Of a stretch of DNA of 64,000 nt, positions 20,919-29,389 are shown piece after piece. A program made the position numbers and the translations under genes. This DNA comes from Megalonaias nervosa (lineage: Eukaryota; Mollusca; Bivalvia; Unionida; Unionidae): the NCBI GenBank assembly GCA_016617855.1, contig JAECUM010000792.1, positions 1 through 64,000 on the forward strand. Direction: 5' to 3'. The notes beneath the pieces are model-generated. The model was given only the letters and a program-made list of their open reading frames with translations. It did no database searches and was not told the DNA's origin. How positions within the stretch are numbered: position 1 is the first letter of the stretch; each line of letters starts with the position of its first letter.

Positions 20919-21590
20919 TCAAGGACCAAAGTTTTTATCTAGACCTACACGATATCTAGATCTTGGGTCATGTAGATTTATTGTAATAAATCCAAACGGA
21001 ACAGCTTGTGCTTTTGAAAAGAAGTTTCTGAATTTCATCATATCCATATCCCCTGAACACCAAGTATAATAAATATTCTGTAAAGTATAATTATCTACTC
21101 CATTAAACACAACCAAAATATTGCAGTTGTCTCTGATCACTTTAGGTATTTGTGTATATCTTTGTGTAACATAAATCACGTCCGTATTCTTGTGTCTACC
21201 TCGAGAAAATATTCTAGCTGGATTTGTTTGTCTGTCCAACATAATATCATCGTACACCACTAAATTATTAATAAATCCATTTAGGTCATCTACAGATGGG
21301 GCTTCATCAATATCGGTGATAAAGTCAATAATATCGTCTCCGTCTTCATTCAGCAATTTTGCATTTTCATTAAAATCTTTAAGTATTTTGTAACAGTGTT
21401 GATCATCTACGGATGGTGCTACTAAATACAATTTACTCCATTTTAACCATCGCATTATTAAATTTAATAATAGTTGTGTTTTACCCGATCCAGATGGACC
21501 TATTATAATCATTCTTATCGAATTTGGTAATGCTGGATGATGCTTCACTGGCTCCTGTTTTCGTGTCGCCGAAAAGTCAATTATATCCAT
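20919..21590 (-). CDS. Genome-packaging ATPase (FtsK/HerA-A32 type)
   Basis: 223 residues. Walker A GPSGSGKT at residues 31-38, Walker B VVYDD at about 111-115, and a downstream sensor strand (TDVIYVTQRYTQIPK). This compact arrangement is characteristic of the packaging ATPases of Polintons, adintoviruses and nucleocytoplasmic large DNA viruses, which pump DNA into preformed capsids. It is divergent from the PLA2 gene, with only 12 bases between the two start codons, and ends 16 bases from the inner edge of the left TIR. Unbroken. Confidence 0.92.
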   Translation of the reverse strand: MDIIDFSATRKQEPVKHHPALPNSIRMIIIGPSGSGKTQLLLNLIMRWLKWSKLYLVAPSVDDQHCYKILKDFNENAKLLNEDGDDIIDFITDIDEAPSVDDLNGFINNLVVYDDIMLDRQTNPARIFSRGRHKNTDVIYVTQRYTQIPKVIRDNCNILVVFNGVDNYTLQNIYYTWCSGDMDMMKFRNFFSKAQAVPFGFITINLHDPRSRYRVGLDKNFGP

Positions 21591-21602
21591 ATTATTAATA
21601 AC

Positions 21603-22118
21603 ATGAGTCTATATTGTGTTCGATGTAGATTATCTACACCCACTACTGGACTGACAACAATAATAACAAAAAATAAACGACGTGCATTAACAGGTAAATG
21701 TGTAAAATGCGGCACGAAAAAATATAAATTTATCTCCATGTCTGATTCAGGGACAAAGACAGGTGGAGATATAGCCGCTTTATTAGGAAAATTACCTGGA
21801 ACTCCGTGGGCTAAATATCCGGGAGAAAAACACTTACCAGGATATAATTATTGTGGTCCTGGAACCCGACTTGACATCCGACTTGATGATCAAGATCAAC
21901 CAAGATCAGGAGAGCATCCAGTAAATAAGATTGATCAAGTGTGTCATGTTCATGATGTTGCGTATAAAAGTAAAGATTTACAACAAAGGCATCTCGCAGA
22001 TGTAAAATTGATTCATGCATTAAATTCTATACCAAATAAATCTGTCAGAGATAAATTAGTTAGTTTTCTAGTAAAATCTGCCATGAAAAGTAAAATAATG
22101 CTAGGGGCTGGTAATTAA
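21603..22118 (+). CDS. Zinc-finger / phospholipase A2 protein
   Basis: 171 residues from the ATG at 21,603; the longer upstream frame overlaps the ATPase and is unlikely. Residues 4-43 form a small four-cysteine finger (YCVRC ... KCVKCGTKKYKF) of the DUF5679 type. Residues 80-125 are a parvovirus-style secreted PLA2 domain: calcium loop YNYCGPGT (81-88) and the catalytic His-Asp pair in CHVHDVAY (114-121). In parvoviruses this activity breaches endosomal membranes during entry, and related domains occur in Polinton-like viruses; the same role here is inferred. All catalytic residues are present. Confidence 0.88.
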   Translation: MSLYCVRCRLSTPTTGLTTIITKNKRRALTGKCVKCGTKKYKFISMSDSGTKTGGDIAALLGKLPGTPWAKYPGEKHLPGYNYCGPGTRLDIRLDDQDQPRSGEHPVNKIDQVCHVHDVAYKSKDLQQRHLADVKLIHALNSIPNKSVRDKLVSFLVKSAMKSKIMLGAGN

Positions 22119-22134
22119 TTATATAAATATTATA

Positions 22135-23130
22135 ATGGAATCCATTTATTATAGCCCAAGAGGATATTGGAGAGGTAGATCAGCGATTACTAAATTATCT
22201 GAAGCAGCAAAAGTCTCACGTTCTGTTGCTGCAGCGTGGTTAGCACGACAGGCAATATGGCAAATTTATCTACCACCACCTAAAAATATTCAATATTCAC
22301 ATTTTGATGTCAGCGTCCCTAATGAGGTTCATCAAGCAGATATTTTGTTTTTACCGCACGATACTGTTAAAACACGTGGACGAAAATCACACACATATAA
22401 ATACGCATTAACTGTCGTTGACGTTGCAAGTAGATATAAAGATGCTGAACCATTATCAACAAAGACAGCGTTTGAAGTTGCATCTGCATTTGAACGAATT
22501 TATCAGCGAGGATCTGGACCACAAGGTGGTCTACGATGGCCACAATTATTACAGGTTGATCCGGGTAAAGAATTTCTTGGTGCAGTATTATCGTTGATGA
22601 AGAAACATAATGTTAAAATCAGACGAGGACATACTGAAATTCATCGTGATCAGGCAATTGTTGAACGATTTAATCGAACACTTGCCGAACGGTTATTTGG
22701 ATACCAATATGCAAAAGAAATATCTACTGACTTTAAATCCGGTGAGAGATCTCGTGAATGGGTTACGAGGTTACCAAGTGTGATATCTGCATTAAATAAT
22801 GAAATTACTCGTTCAACTTCCATGAAACCTTCTAATGCGATTACAAAAAAATATATACCCCGTAGTAATGACAGACATCAACCTCAACCAGTATTAGGTA
22901 ATGTAATTGTAAGATATTTATACGAACCTGGTGAATTTGAAGGTGGTAAAAAAAGAGCAACTGATCCTATCTGGAGCGTGACTACACATACAATTTCTAG
23001 TGTAGTTAGATCCACTGGTAGACCCCCAATCTACAGATTAGATTCTACAGCCCCTCAACGTGGATTTGTACGTGAACAATTACAGGTAATCCCTGAAGAC
23101 ACACAATTACCACCACATACAATTACATAA
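22135..23130 (+). CDS. DDE integrase (retrovirus-like rve fold)
   Basis: 331 residues, start in TATTATAATGG. The N-terminus (YYSPRGYWRGRSAI) is the typical Polinton integrase zinc-finger/HTH lead-in. The catalytic triad is D69 (HQADILFLPHD), D142 (LLQVDPGKEF) and E177 (DQAIVERFNRT). The C-terminal 80 residues (about 250-320) are a chromo/SH3-like tail. It would insert the linear genome into host DNA and is the natural candidate for mobilising other elements with similar ends. Unbroken; 16 bases after the PLA2 gene. It is convergent with the helicase gene. Confidence 0.93.
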   Translation: MESIYYSPRGYWRGRSAITKLSEAAKVSRSVAAAWLARQAIWQIYLPPPKNIQYSHFDVSVPNEVHQADILFLPHDTVKTRGRKSHTYKYALTVVDVASRYKDAEPLSTKTAFEVASAFERIYQRGSGPQGGLRWPQLLQVDPGKEFLGAVLSLMKKHNVKIRRGHTEIHRDQAIVERFNRTLAERLFGYQYAKEISTDFKSGERSREWVTRLPSVISALNNEITRSTSMKPSNAITKKYIPRSNDRHQPQPVLGNVIVRYLYEPGEFEGGKKRATDPIWSVTTHTISSVVRSTGRPPIYRLDSTAPQRGFVREQLQVIPEDTQLPPHTIT

Positions 23131-23169
23131 CCAGAACCAGGGCGTGCAGCGCCCCGACGTCGATTACAT

Positions 23170-25164
23170 TCAAGACAGGTCAGCATCACTATTAATTCTG
23201 TCTACGGTAAATTGTCTTGGATTATTATTCGAATATTGCCACAACATATTACAGTTACAACTTGCACAATTATTATTCTGTAGTTGTTTTAGTTTTATAA
23301 TAAATTCAACATCAATATCAAAATCACGATTATTTTTTTTGTCACACTGCTTATAACCAGATAGTTTTTTTCTTATTACGTCATTGCTAACTGTCTGATT
23401 ATTATTTTCTGTAAAATTCATAATAGCCCTATGTAGTTGAGATATTCTTCTGACTCTAGAAACTGCGAGATAGACTAAATTCGACCATTCGATCCGATCA
23501 TCTATAATCCAAATATTTGTATCAGAAATAGTTAACCCCCGTGAAGAATGGATTGTTATAGCATATCCTAATGTCCACGGTGATTTATTCATATTCAGCG
23601 CATTCTCAACGACATTAATATCGACTAAAACAATATCATTCAAGACAAGATTCTGTACTCGGACACTTTCAGTGTCTCCACCAGGAATTTCAACATCAAT
23701 ATTCTGTCGTCGAGTATCTGCTGGGCGATGACACAAAGGTACAGGTAGATCTGAAAACTTTTCTTTATGTAACATAAATAATTTATTCTGTAGTTCATCA
23801 CGAACTATCTTTCTACTTGCAACTATTAAATCAGTGGGATTCCATAAATTTAGAAAATCATTCATAGAAGTCTCTGGAATTACTCCGCGCATTATTTCAC
23901 ATTGTACTCTGTCTGGTTGTAGTCTGATTAGTCTTTTAAATTCCCTCAACGGTTCATCAATAGCTCTATGATCATCATTTATTTCTTCATAATAATCTAC
24001 ATTATTCTTCAACCATTCATGTGGAGACTGTCCAACAAAGGGTGGTGGTTGACCATGATCACCACACATTATTATAGCAGTATTTTTCGTCAATAACCAA
24101 TCAGGAAATGTTTTTAATATTTCTAACGACACCGTGCATATCTCGTCCCATATAATATATTTAGGTATATATTTTTCACCCATTCGTTCGGGAGTCCATG
24201 TGTCTCCACACCATCTAAAGAAACTATGATAAGTACACGATTTTGCTCCTCGTTCTTTTATTTCTCTGGCGAGTTTATGTGTCGGAGTCAAAACAATTAT
24301 ATCTGAATTATTATTCATGAATAATTTAATCACACGAGTTGTTTTACCTGACCCTCCACACCCATTAAGATAAACAGTTTTATGTCTAGCCACGGGATCA
24401 TATACAAATGGTGCTGATGATTTTGATAGTTTATTATTTTTGTGATATATTTCCTTAATTTCAACGTCGGCAGATTCAGAATAACTAAGTATATTTTCCT
24501 GTTTTATTCTCCATGATCCCCATTCACCATTACCAAGTAGTGGTTTTAATAAATCCGTATATTTTTTATTTATATAAAACGAATCCGTTGCGACTCTGAC
24601 AGCATCACGAGAAAATTTATTTATCATAGACAGTAGATTTATAGAAACATATGCCAACATAGATGATCTTAAATGAGTAAATTGTGGTGAGTCACCATCA
24701 AGATAACTCACAATTGTACCTAGTTTGGTTCCGTCTGACAAATAAGCATTACTCCGATTTATAAATGTGTTTTTTTCTGTTGTATCAGCAATTATAAAAT
24801 CGAGTTCAGCATCGTCCATAATTAATCTTGTACAGTGTCTTTTATGATCATAGGCTCCTCCTTGAGTAAATTTACCAATTATCTTTCTACCAAGATCTTT
24901 TGCAAGTTTTTCATCATGCTCGTCTCTGCATTTACGTATATTATTAGTAATTTTAATAATATCATCTTCATTAAGATTAGGGAATTCTTTCCTGGCATCA
25001 TCAATATTAAATCTATTTGGTTCTGGTAACCAAATTTGTTTCTGTGGACTATATGATATAATGGCCTCACTCACCTGTAAAGATATTAAAATTCCAACAT
25101 CAAGCATATATCGCAATAGTACTATTGGAACCCAACATCGCTCTGAAAATGTCTTCCAAACCAA
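23170..25164 (-). CDS. PolB palm C-terminal part fused to SF1 helicase and HNH
   Basis: Open frame of 664 codons that continues the polymerase at 25,122-26,564. Residues about 10-215 hold the rest of the palm, with VRVATDSFYI (about 189-198) as motif C. A superfamily 1 helicase follows: GCGGSGKT (268-275), TPTHK, IIWDE (about 337-341), MCGDHGQPPP, ITIHSSRGLT and VYLAVSRVRR. The C-terminus starts an HNH-like module (NCASC, then FTVDRIN). The stop at 23,170 is premature: a further cysteine pair (CLECNRRRGAA) follows at once in another frame. No natural start codon exists, since the N-terminus is a continuation of the upstream frame. Confidence 0.82.
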   Translation of the reverse strand: MVWKTFSERCWVPIVLLRYMLDVGILISLQVSEAIISYSPQKQIWLPEPNRFNIDDARKEFPNLNEDDIIKITNNIRKCRDEHDEKLAKDLGRKIIGKFTQGGAYDHKRHCTRLIMDDAELDFIIADTTEKNTFINRSNAYLSDGTKLGTIVSYLDGDSPQFTHLRSSMLAYVSINLLSMINKFSRDAVRVATDSFYINKKYTDLLKPLLGNGEWGSWRIKQENILSYSESADVEIKEIYHKNNKLSKSSAPFVYDPVARHKTVYLNGCGGSGKTTRVIKLFMNNNSDIIVLTPTHKLAREIKERGAKSCTYHSFFRWCGDTWTPERMGEKYIPKYIIWDEICTVSLEILKTFPDWLLTKNTAIIMCGDHGQPPPFVGQSPHEWLKNNVDYYEEINDDHRAIDEPLREFKRLIRLQPDRVQCEIMRGVIPETSMNDFLNLWNPTDLIVASRKIVRDELQNKLFMLHKEKFSDLPVPLCHRPADTRRQNIDVEIPGGDTESVRVQNLVLNDIVLVDINVVENALNMNKSPWTLGYAITIHSSRGLTISDTNIWIIDDRIEWSNLVYLAVSRVRRISQLHRAIMNFTENNNQTVSNDVIRKKLSGYKQCDKKNNRDFDIDVEFIIKLKQLQNNNCASCNCNMLWQYSNNNPRQFTVDRINSDADLS

Positions 25165-26564
25165 GTATAAGTAATCGGATGGAGATTTTCTGCAAATTCG
25201 AATGATTCTACATGAGCAAATCCTGTTAAATCAAAATCTGGTAAATGTCCGTTTATCGCAATCCTGGTCATCTCGTGTGATGGATGTCCGAATCTCTTAA
25301 AGTATTTAGAACATTCTCCGTATCCAAGAAAACTTCCAGGATAACATGCCACCATATCGACGGATATAATGTCACTATAGTTGTATTTAGTATTCCATAA
25401 TCCTCCGTGTCCATATTCTACGCAACTTTTATGAATATCCTCAAGAAATTCCGATCGTGTTGGTTTCCATAAATTTTTCTCCTGAGCGAAATGAGCCGCT
25501 ACGGATGGAACTGTAAAACAATTATTTAATAATTGTCTAACTTTGACATCGTCTGAAATATACTTCAGCGTAATATTTTCCATTTCTACATTAAGAGATT
25601 CTATACGGTAAATATCACCATTAGGCCGTACAAACTGATCGTAATTATCATATTCCGAACTCTGAAATGACCAAACAGACACAGGGTCACTTTTACTGAT
25701 ATTTCTGATAAAATCAAATATATGACCATCATAAAATTTAACTTTTCTATCTCGTGGAAATACTGTTACTGCTGAGGTCCATGCGTGCGAATTATGATCA
25801 ATAATATCTATTGGAGCTCCTCTTGATTCATATTTTGTTTTATATAAAATCTCTCCCGTCAACGTTTTTACTGTTATTGGGAATCTTAATTTCTTTTCTA
25901 GTTCAGCGACATCTTTGATAGACGCTCCGGTATCTTTAACTGATTCTGCCCAAGTATTTATTTTTTTACGTCGTAAATCTGTTAAACCATTACCACGTAT
26001 CGCGTTTGTAAAATGTTCTGTAACTCGTTCAGCTACACAGTTTATTTTTGATTCTGACAGTTTCATAGGTTTTAGATCCCCGACATCAGGTTTATCATTC
26101 AGCGGAAATATTCCATATACGACTGCAGTAACTGGGTACCCCCGTTCATAATATACCTTATCAACACCTGTTAGTATTCGGGGCTTAGATTTATTATTTA
26201 AGAGAACAATATTATTTCCTGATTGTATGTGTACTGGATCGCGTTTGTCACGAATAATCCAAATATCTTCTTTTGTATTTACAATAAATTTTATTAAAAT
26301 AAAATATTTTTGATCATCAAGGTGATTAATAATTACCTTTCCTCGTTTGTCATTCATAATATTAGTAACATTTCCGACTCTGAATGTTGACCATACATGA
26401 GCAGCGCCATCGTCACGAAATTCATTTTTTGCTTCACGAATACGTTCGGTTATATCCTCATCCGTTAATGCCAGATCTTGCATCAAAATACTAAATTTAT
26501 ATTCTGATAGTCTGTCAAGATCAAATCTGGATATCTGAGGTTCAATTGCCGATAATTCCTCCAT
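25122..26564 (-). CDS. DNA polymerase B, N-terminal part
   Basis: 480 residues from the ATG at 26,564 (AATTATATGG). The last 80 residues hold palm motif A (SVDMVACYPGSF, residues about 401-412), so this is the exonuclease-and-early-palm part of a protein-primed type family B polymerase. HAWTSAVTVFPRDRKVKFYDG may correspond to part of the pre-palm domain. The frame ends at 25,122 while the palm continues one frame over, overlapping by about 40 bases; one base appears to be missing near a T run at about 25,150. No canonical slippery heptamer is visible there, so an indel is likelier than programmed frameshifting. Divergent from the zinc-ribbon gene by 44 bases. Confidence 0.8.
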   Translation of the reverse strand: MEELSAIEPQISRFDLDRLSEYKFSILMQDLALTDEDITERIREAKNEFRDDGAAHVWSTFRVGNVTNIMNDKRGKVIINHLDDQKYFILIKFIVNTKEDIWIIRDKRDPVHIQSGNNIVLLNNKSKPRILTGVDKVYYERGYPVTAVVYGIFPLNDKPDVGDLKPMKLSESKINCVAERVTEHFTNAIRGNGLTDLRRKKINTWAESVKDTGASIKDVAELEKKLRFPITVKTLTGEILYKTKYESRGAPIDIIDHNSHAWTSAVTVFPRDRKVKFYDGHIFDFIRNISKSDPVSVWSFQSSEYDNYDQFVRPNGDIYRIESLNVEMENITLKYISDDVKVRQLLNNCFTVPSVAAHFAQEKNLWKPTRSEFLEDIHKSCVEYGHGGLWNTKYNYSDIISVDMVACYPGSFLGYGECSKYFKRFGHPSHEMTRIAINGHLPDFDLTGFAHVESFEFAENLHPITYTWFGRHFQSDVGFQ

Positions 26565-26608
26565 ATAATTAAGACAAGTATTTTAATTAAAATTTTAGTA
26601 TATATATA

Positions 26609-26926
26609 ATGATTGAAACAAAGAACAAATGTGTTTGGCTCAGAATTGGATATACTTCTCTTTGTAATAAACCGTGCGTGAACAAATACTGCGGATATCA
26701 TGCACAAAGTTTCAAAAATGGAAGTACAGGACCAATACCGTGTATTCGGTGTGGTGTTGGAGTCAGAGGAAAAACTCAATTGTGTCTAAAATGTGGCGGA
26801 AAAAAATACAGGGAATTAAAACGATATTATGACAAAAAAAATAATATTTTGACGTCAGGTAAATCTCCTATACAAACCGTAGAAGATTATCTGGTCAGAT
26901 TTCAAAATAATGATTTAGACAAATAA
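26609..26926 (+). CDS. Zinc-ribbon protein, provirus copy
   Basis: 105 residues from TATATATAATG. It has CVWLR, LCNKPC and YCGYH in the first 35 residues, then CIRCGVGVRG and CLKCGGKKYRE, and a C-terminal TVEDYL. The order and spacing match the three zinc-ribbon paralogues in each arm of the 7.3-kb palindromic element. Two zinc sites are likely. It stands next to the HNH endonuclease in the same direction, 14 bases apart. A role in nucleic-acid binding is inferred only from the fold. Confidence 0.8.
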   Translation: MIETKNKCVWLRIGYTSLCNKPCVNKYCGYHAQSFKNGSTGPIPCIRCGVGVRGKTQLCLKCGGKKYRELKRYYDKKNNILTSGKSPIQTVEDYLVRFQNNDLDK

Positions 26927-26940
26927 TATTATTATATAAA

Positions 26941-27513
26941 ATGACTCAGACAAATCAGATTTATGATGAAATGATCGACAACGATATTATAAGAGAATTA
27001 AGAAAAAAAGCATTTCGTAATAAATACGAATTTGTTAAACATCCAGTATATACAAATTATGAAGCGTCTCGAGATGGTGTGATCAGAAACTGTAGATTGA
27101 AAAAACCAGTCGGTACTGTTGATAAACTCGGTTATTTTAGATTTAATGTTGCTAGAGGAAAAAGATATTTATCAAGTAGATTCATCTACGAATGTTATTT
27201 TGGGGTCATCAAAGATGGATTTGTAGTTGATCACATTGATGGAAATCCCAAAAATAATCGGTTATTTAACCTGCAAGCTATTACACAGAGTCAGAATTCT
27301 GCACGTGGAAATACTGGAAAATATCCCAAGATCCCAAGGTCGGTTATATCCATAAATATACAGACAGGACGGGAAATAACTTTCCCCTCAATTAATGCGG
27401 CTGCAAAATATTTTGGCATCAATCCTGCTTCAGTACAATTTGTCGCAAATAAAATATATAAATCTACATTTTCAATAAAATATAACCAGCATATAATATT
27501 TGAATATATCTAA
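26941..27513 (+). CDS. HNH endonuclease with NUMOD-type flanks
   Basis: 190 residues. The N-terminal YTNYEASRDGVIRN resembles the NUMOD4 module. HNH core VVDHIDGNPKNNRLFNL at about 95-111, with the preceding RFIYECYFG. The C-terminus has a NUMOD1-like DNA-binding repeat (FPSINAAAKYFGINPASV). This is the architecture of phage and giant-virus homing endonucleases. It is free-standing, not in an intron, so it may serve as a virus-encoded nuclease or be a selfish gene carried by the virus. Unbroken. Confidence 0.88.
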   Translation: MTQTNQIYDEMIDNDIIRELRKKAFRNKYEFVKHPVYTNYEASRDGVIRNCRLKKPVGTVDKLGYFRFNVARGKRYLSSRFIYECYFGVIKDGFVVDHIDGNPKNNRLFNLQAITQSQNSARGNTGKYPKIPRSVISINIQTGREITFPSINAAAKYFGINPASVQFVANKIYKSTFSIKYNQHIIFEYI

Positions 27514-27554
27514 CTCTGTACTCTTAATAAATAAATTGTATATAGTTTTTGACT

Positions 27555-27758
27555 TTATATTTTACCTTCACCGTCGCTACTCTCAGTGTCACTCTCACTT
27601 TTGACAGAATCAAATAACATAATCTTTCTTAATTGCATTACACGATTATCCACGATCTTCTTTTTTTCGTATTCACGAGAAAGTTCGGATCTAATATTTT
27701 CGATCGAACGTGCAAGAGGCGCAAATAGCTTTACCTGTTTTTCATTTACCACCGCCAA
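27555..27758 (-). CDS. Small coiled-coil hypothetical protein
   Basis: 67 residues, helical and charged, with an acidic tail (SESDTESSDGEG). It overlaps the following frame by 17 bases, typical of a compact virus operon. No family recognised. Confidence 0.5.
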   Translation of the reverse strand: MAVVNEKQVKLFAPLARSIENIRSELSREYEKKKIVDNRVMQLRKIMLFDSVKSESDTESSDGEGKI

Positions 27759-27960
27759 TGATTCTAAGCATAGACTGATAAATTGATTTTACAAATTTAT
27801 AATTGGATGGTAATGTGTATTTATTGTCAATTTTTCTTTGTTTTAATATTTCATAATCACATAATATTTTTTCAGGATCGAGATTATCAGATATATTTAT
27901 TCCGTTATGCTTTAATTTTTTAATAGCAGAAATAATATCATTTATATTTTCTTGGTTCAT
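27742..27960 (-). CDS. Small hypothetical protein
   Basis: 72 residues from ATG at 27,960 after TTATTATAT. Predominantly helical with a positively charged middle (ILKQRKIDNKY) and a glycine-rich end. Upstream of and overlapping the coiled-coil gene. No family recognised. Confidence 0.5.
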   Translation of the reverse strand: MNQENINDIISAIKKLKHNGINISDNLDPEKILCDYEILKQRKIDNKYTLPSNYKFVKSIYQSMLRIIGGGK

Positions 27961-28014
27961 ATATAATAATTATTTCTTTAAAATAAAATAGCATCGTTCC
28001 GAATACTGTCAACA

Positions 28015-28089
28015 CTCGTCAGCCATAGGAATCGAACCACGGTCGTCAGTATCATAGTTGCAACAACTATACCACTGAGCCATTTTCCG
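28015..28089 (-). tRNA. tRNA-like sequence (probably not functional)
   Basis: On the minus strand: ATGGCTCAGTGGTATAG resembles box A and GGTTCGATTCC box B, the internal promoter pair of tRNA genes. ATAGT and ACTAT could form an anticodon-type stem around TGTTGCA. The T-stem pairs poorly and position 33 is not T, so this is a tRNA relic or tRNA-like element, not a convincing gene. Confidence 0.4.
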
Positions 28090-29205
28090 ATTCATACATA
28101 TAGACGTTTTAAAATTACTATGTAGTTAACCCAACACTAAATAAGCAGACAAATTACGTACGACCAATATACTGAATAAAATCACAATTATTATACAACT
28201 GTAGCGTATATTTACTTAATTTACAAACATTATTTATATATACTGTATAAAATAATCACACATTACATTTTTTTGTAAGAGTTATCGTTCGTTAAGGTCA
28301 AATACATGTTATAGCTAAAAATAACTTTACGCACTCGTATAAACCGACATGAATTTAAGATTATCAGAGTTAAAAGATGCATCAATATTCCTCTCTGTTA
28401 CAAACTGATGATTTACTAACAGCTAATCACCTACAGAAAAAGAAATAATTCACTAAATAATTAACGAAAAACAAGAAGTATTTATTGTCTGTAAATCGAA
28501 CGTAGTAGTAAGGGAAATAATCGTTTAATTTACTCCGCAGAGAGAGATAGCCGAGTTATCTCGCTTTATTATATATACAATTGCTTTAATCATAGAAATC
28601 AGATTTTAATGATTTTGATTAGTAAACTGCCCATCAGATAAGGAAATCTGTAATTTTTCATGAATCAGAATACCTATTATACCCGGCAGATTTCAGTTTC
28701 TGGTAAATTTCATAATTCAGTCGGGTAATTATACCCAACAGATTTCAGTTTCTGATAAATTTCATGATTTTATCGGGTAATTATACCCAATAAATTTTAA
28801 TTTTCTGTTAGATTTCAGAAATCTAGCAGATTTCAGAAAATCTAATAGATTTTCCACAGAAAAAATAATAAAATAATAATTTCTAACAGATTTCAGATTT
28901 CTACAAATAATAATATTAATAATAATTTCTGACAGTTTTCAGAAAATCTAACAGATTTCAGATTTCTACAAAATAATAATATTAATAATAATTTCTAACA
29001 GATTTCAGAAATCTAGCAGATTTCAGAAAATCTAATAGATTTTCCACAGAAAAAATAATGAAATAATAATTTCTAACAGATTTCAGATTTCTACAAATAA
29101 TAATATTAATAATAATTTCTGAAAATCTAACGGATTTTCCACAGATTTCATGATTTTGTCAGGCCTCATTTACAAATATTATAGATAAAATTAACAAAAT
29201 CTACA

Positions 29206-29236
<31 letters not shown>

Positions 29237-29389
29237 TTTTCTGACAGTTTTCAGAAAATCTGTAGATATTTCATGAATCAGAGTACCTATTTACCCATCA
29301 GATTAAGAAAAATCAGTAAAAAAAATATATTATTTCAGAATCAGATTATTTTTTCCCTTATTATATTAGGAAATATTTAATCAGATGTT
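28090..29389. repeat. Non-coding AT-rich repeat block inside the provirus
   Basis: 1.3 kb without genes in an otherwise packed element. 28,630-28,800 has about 63-bp repeats (CCCAACAGATTTCAGTTTCT). 28,830-29,260 alternates AATAATAATATTAATAATAA with hairpin-prone AGAAATCTGTTAGA/TCTAACAGATTTCAG blocks, repeated at least four times. It separates the two halves of the gene map and is a candidate replication or regulatory region. Confidence 0.75.

Noticed and set aside
25122..25164. Programmed -1 frameshift joining the polymerase frames
   Set aside because: The overlap and direction fit, but no X-XXY-YYZ slippery heptamer is visible, and similar one-base offsets occur at A/T runs elsewhere in the provirus, so an indel is simpler.
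28015..28089. Functional tRNA gene
   Set aside because: Box A and box B are present but the T-stem pairs badly and the anticodon loop lacks the invariant T33, so I list it only as tRNA-like.
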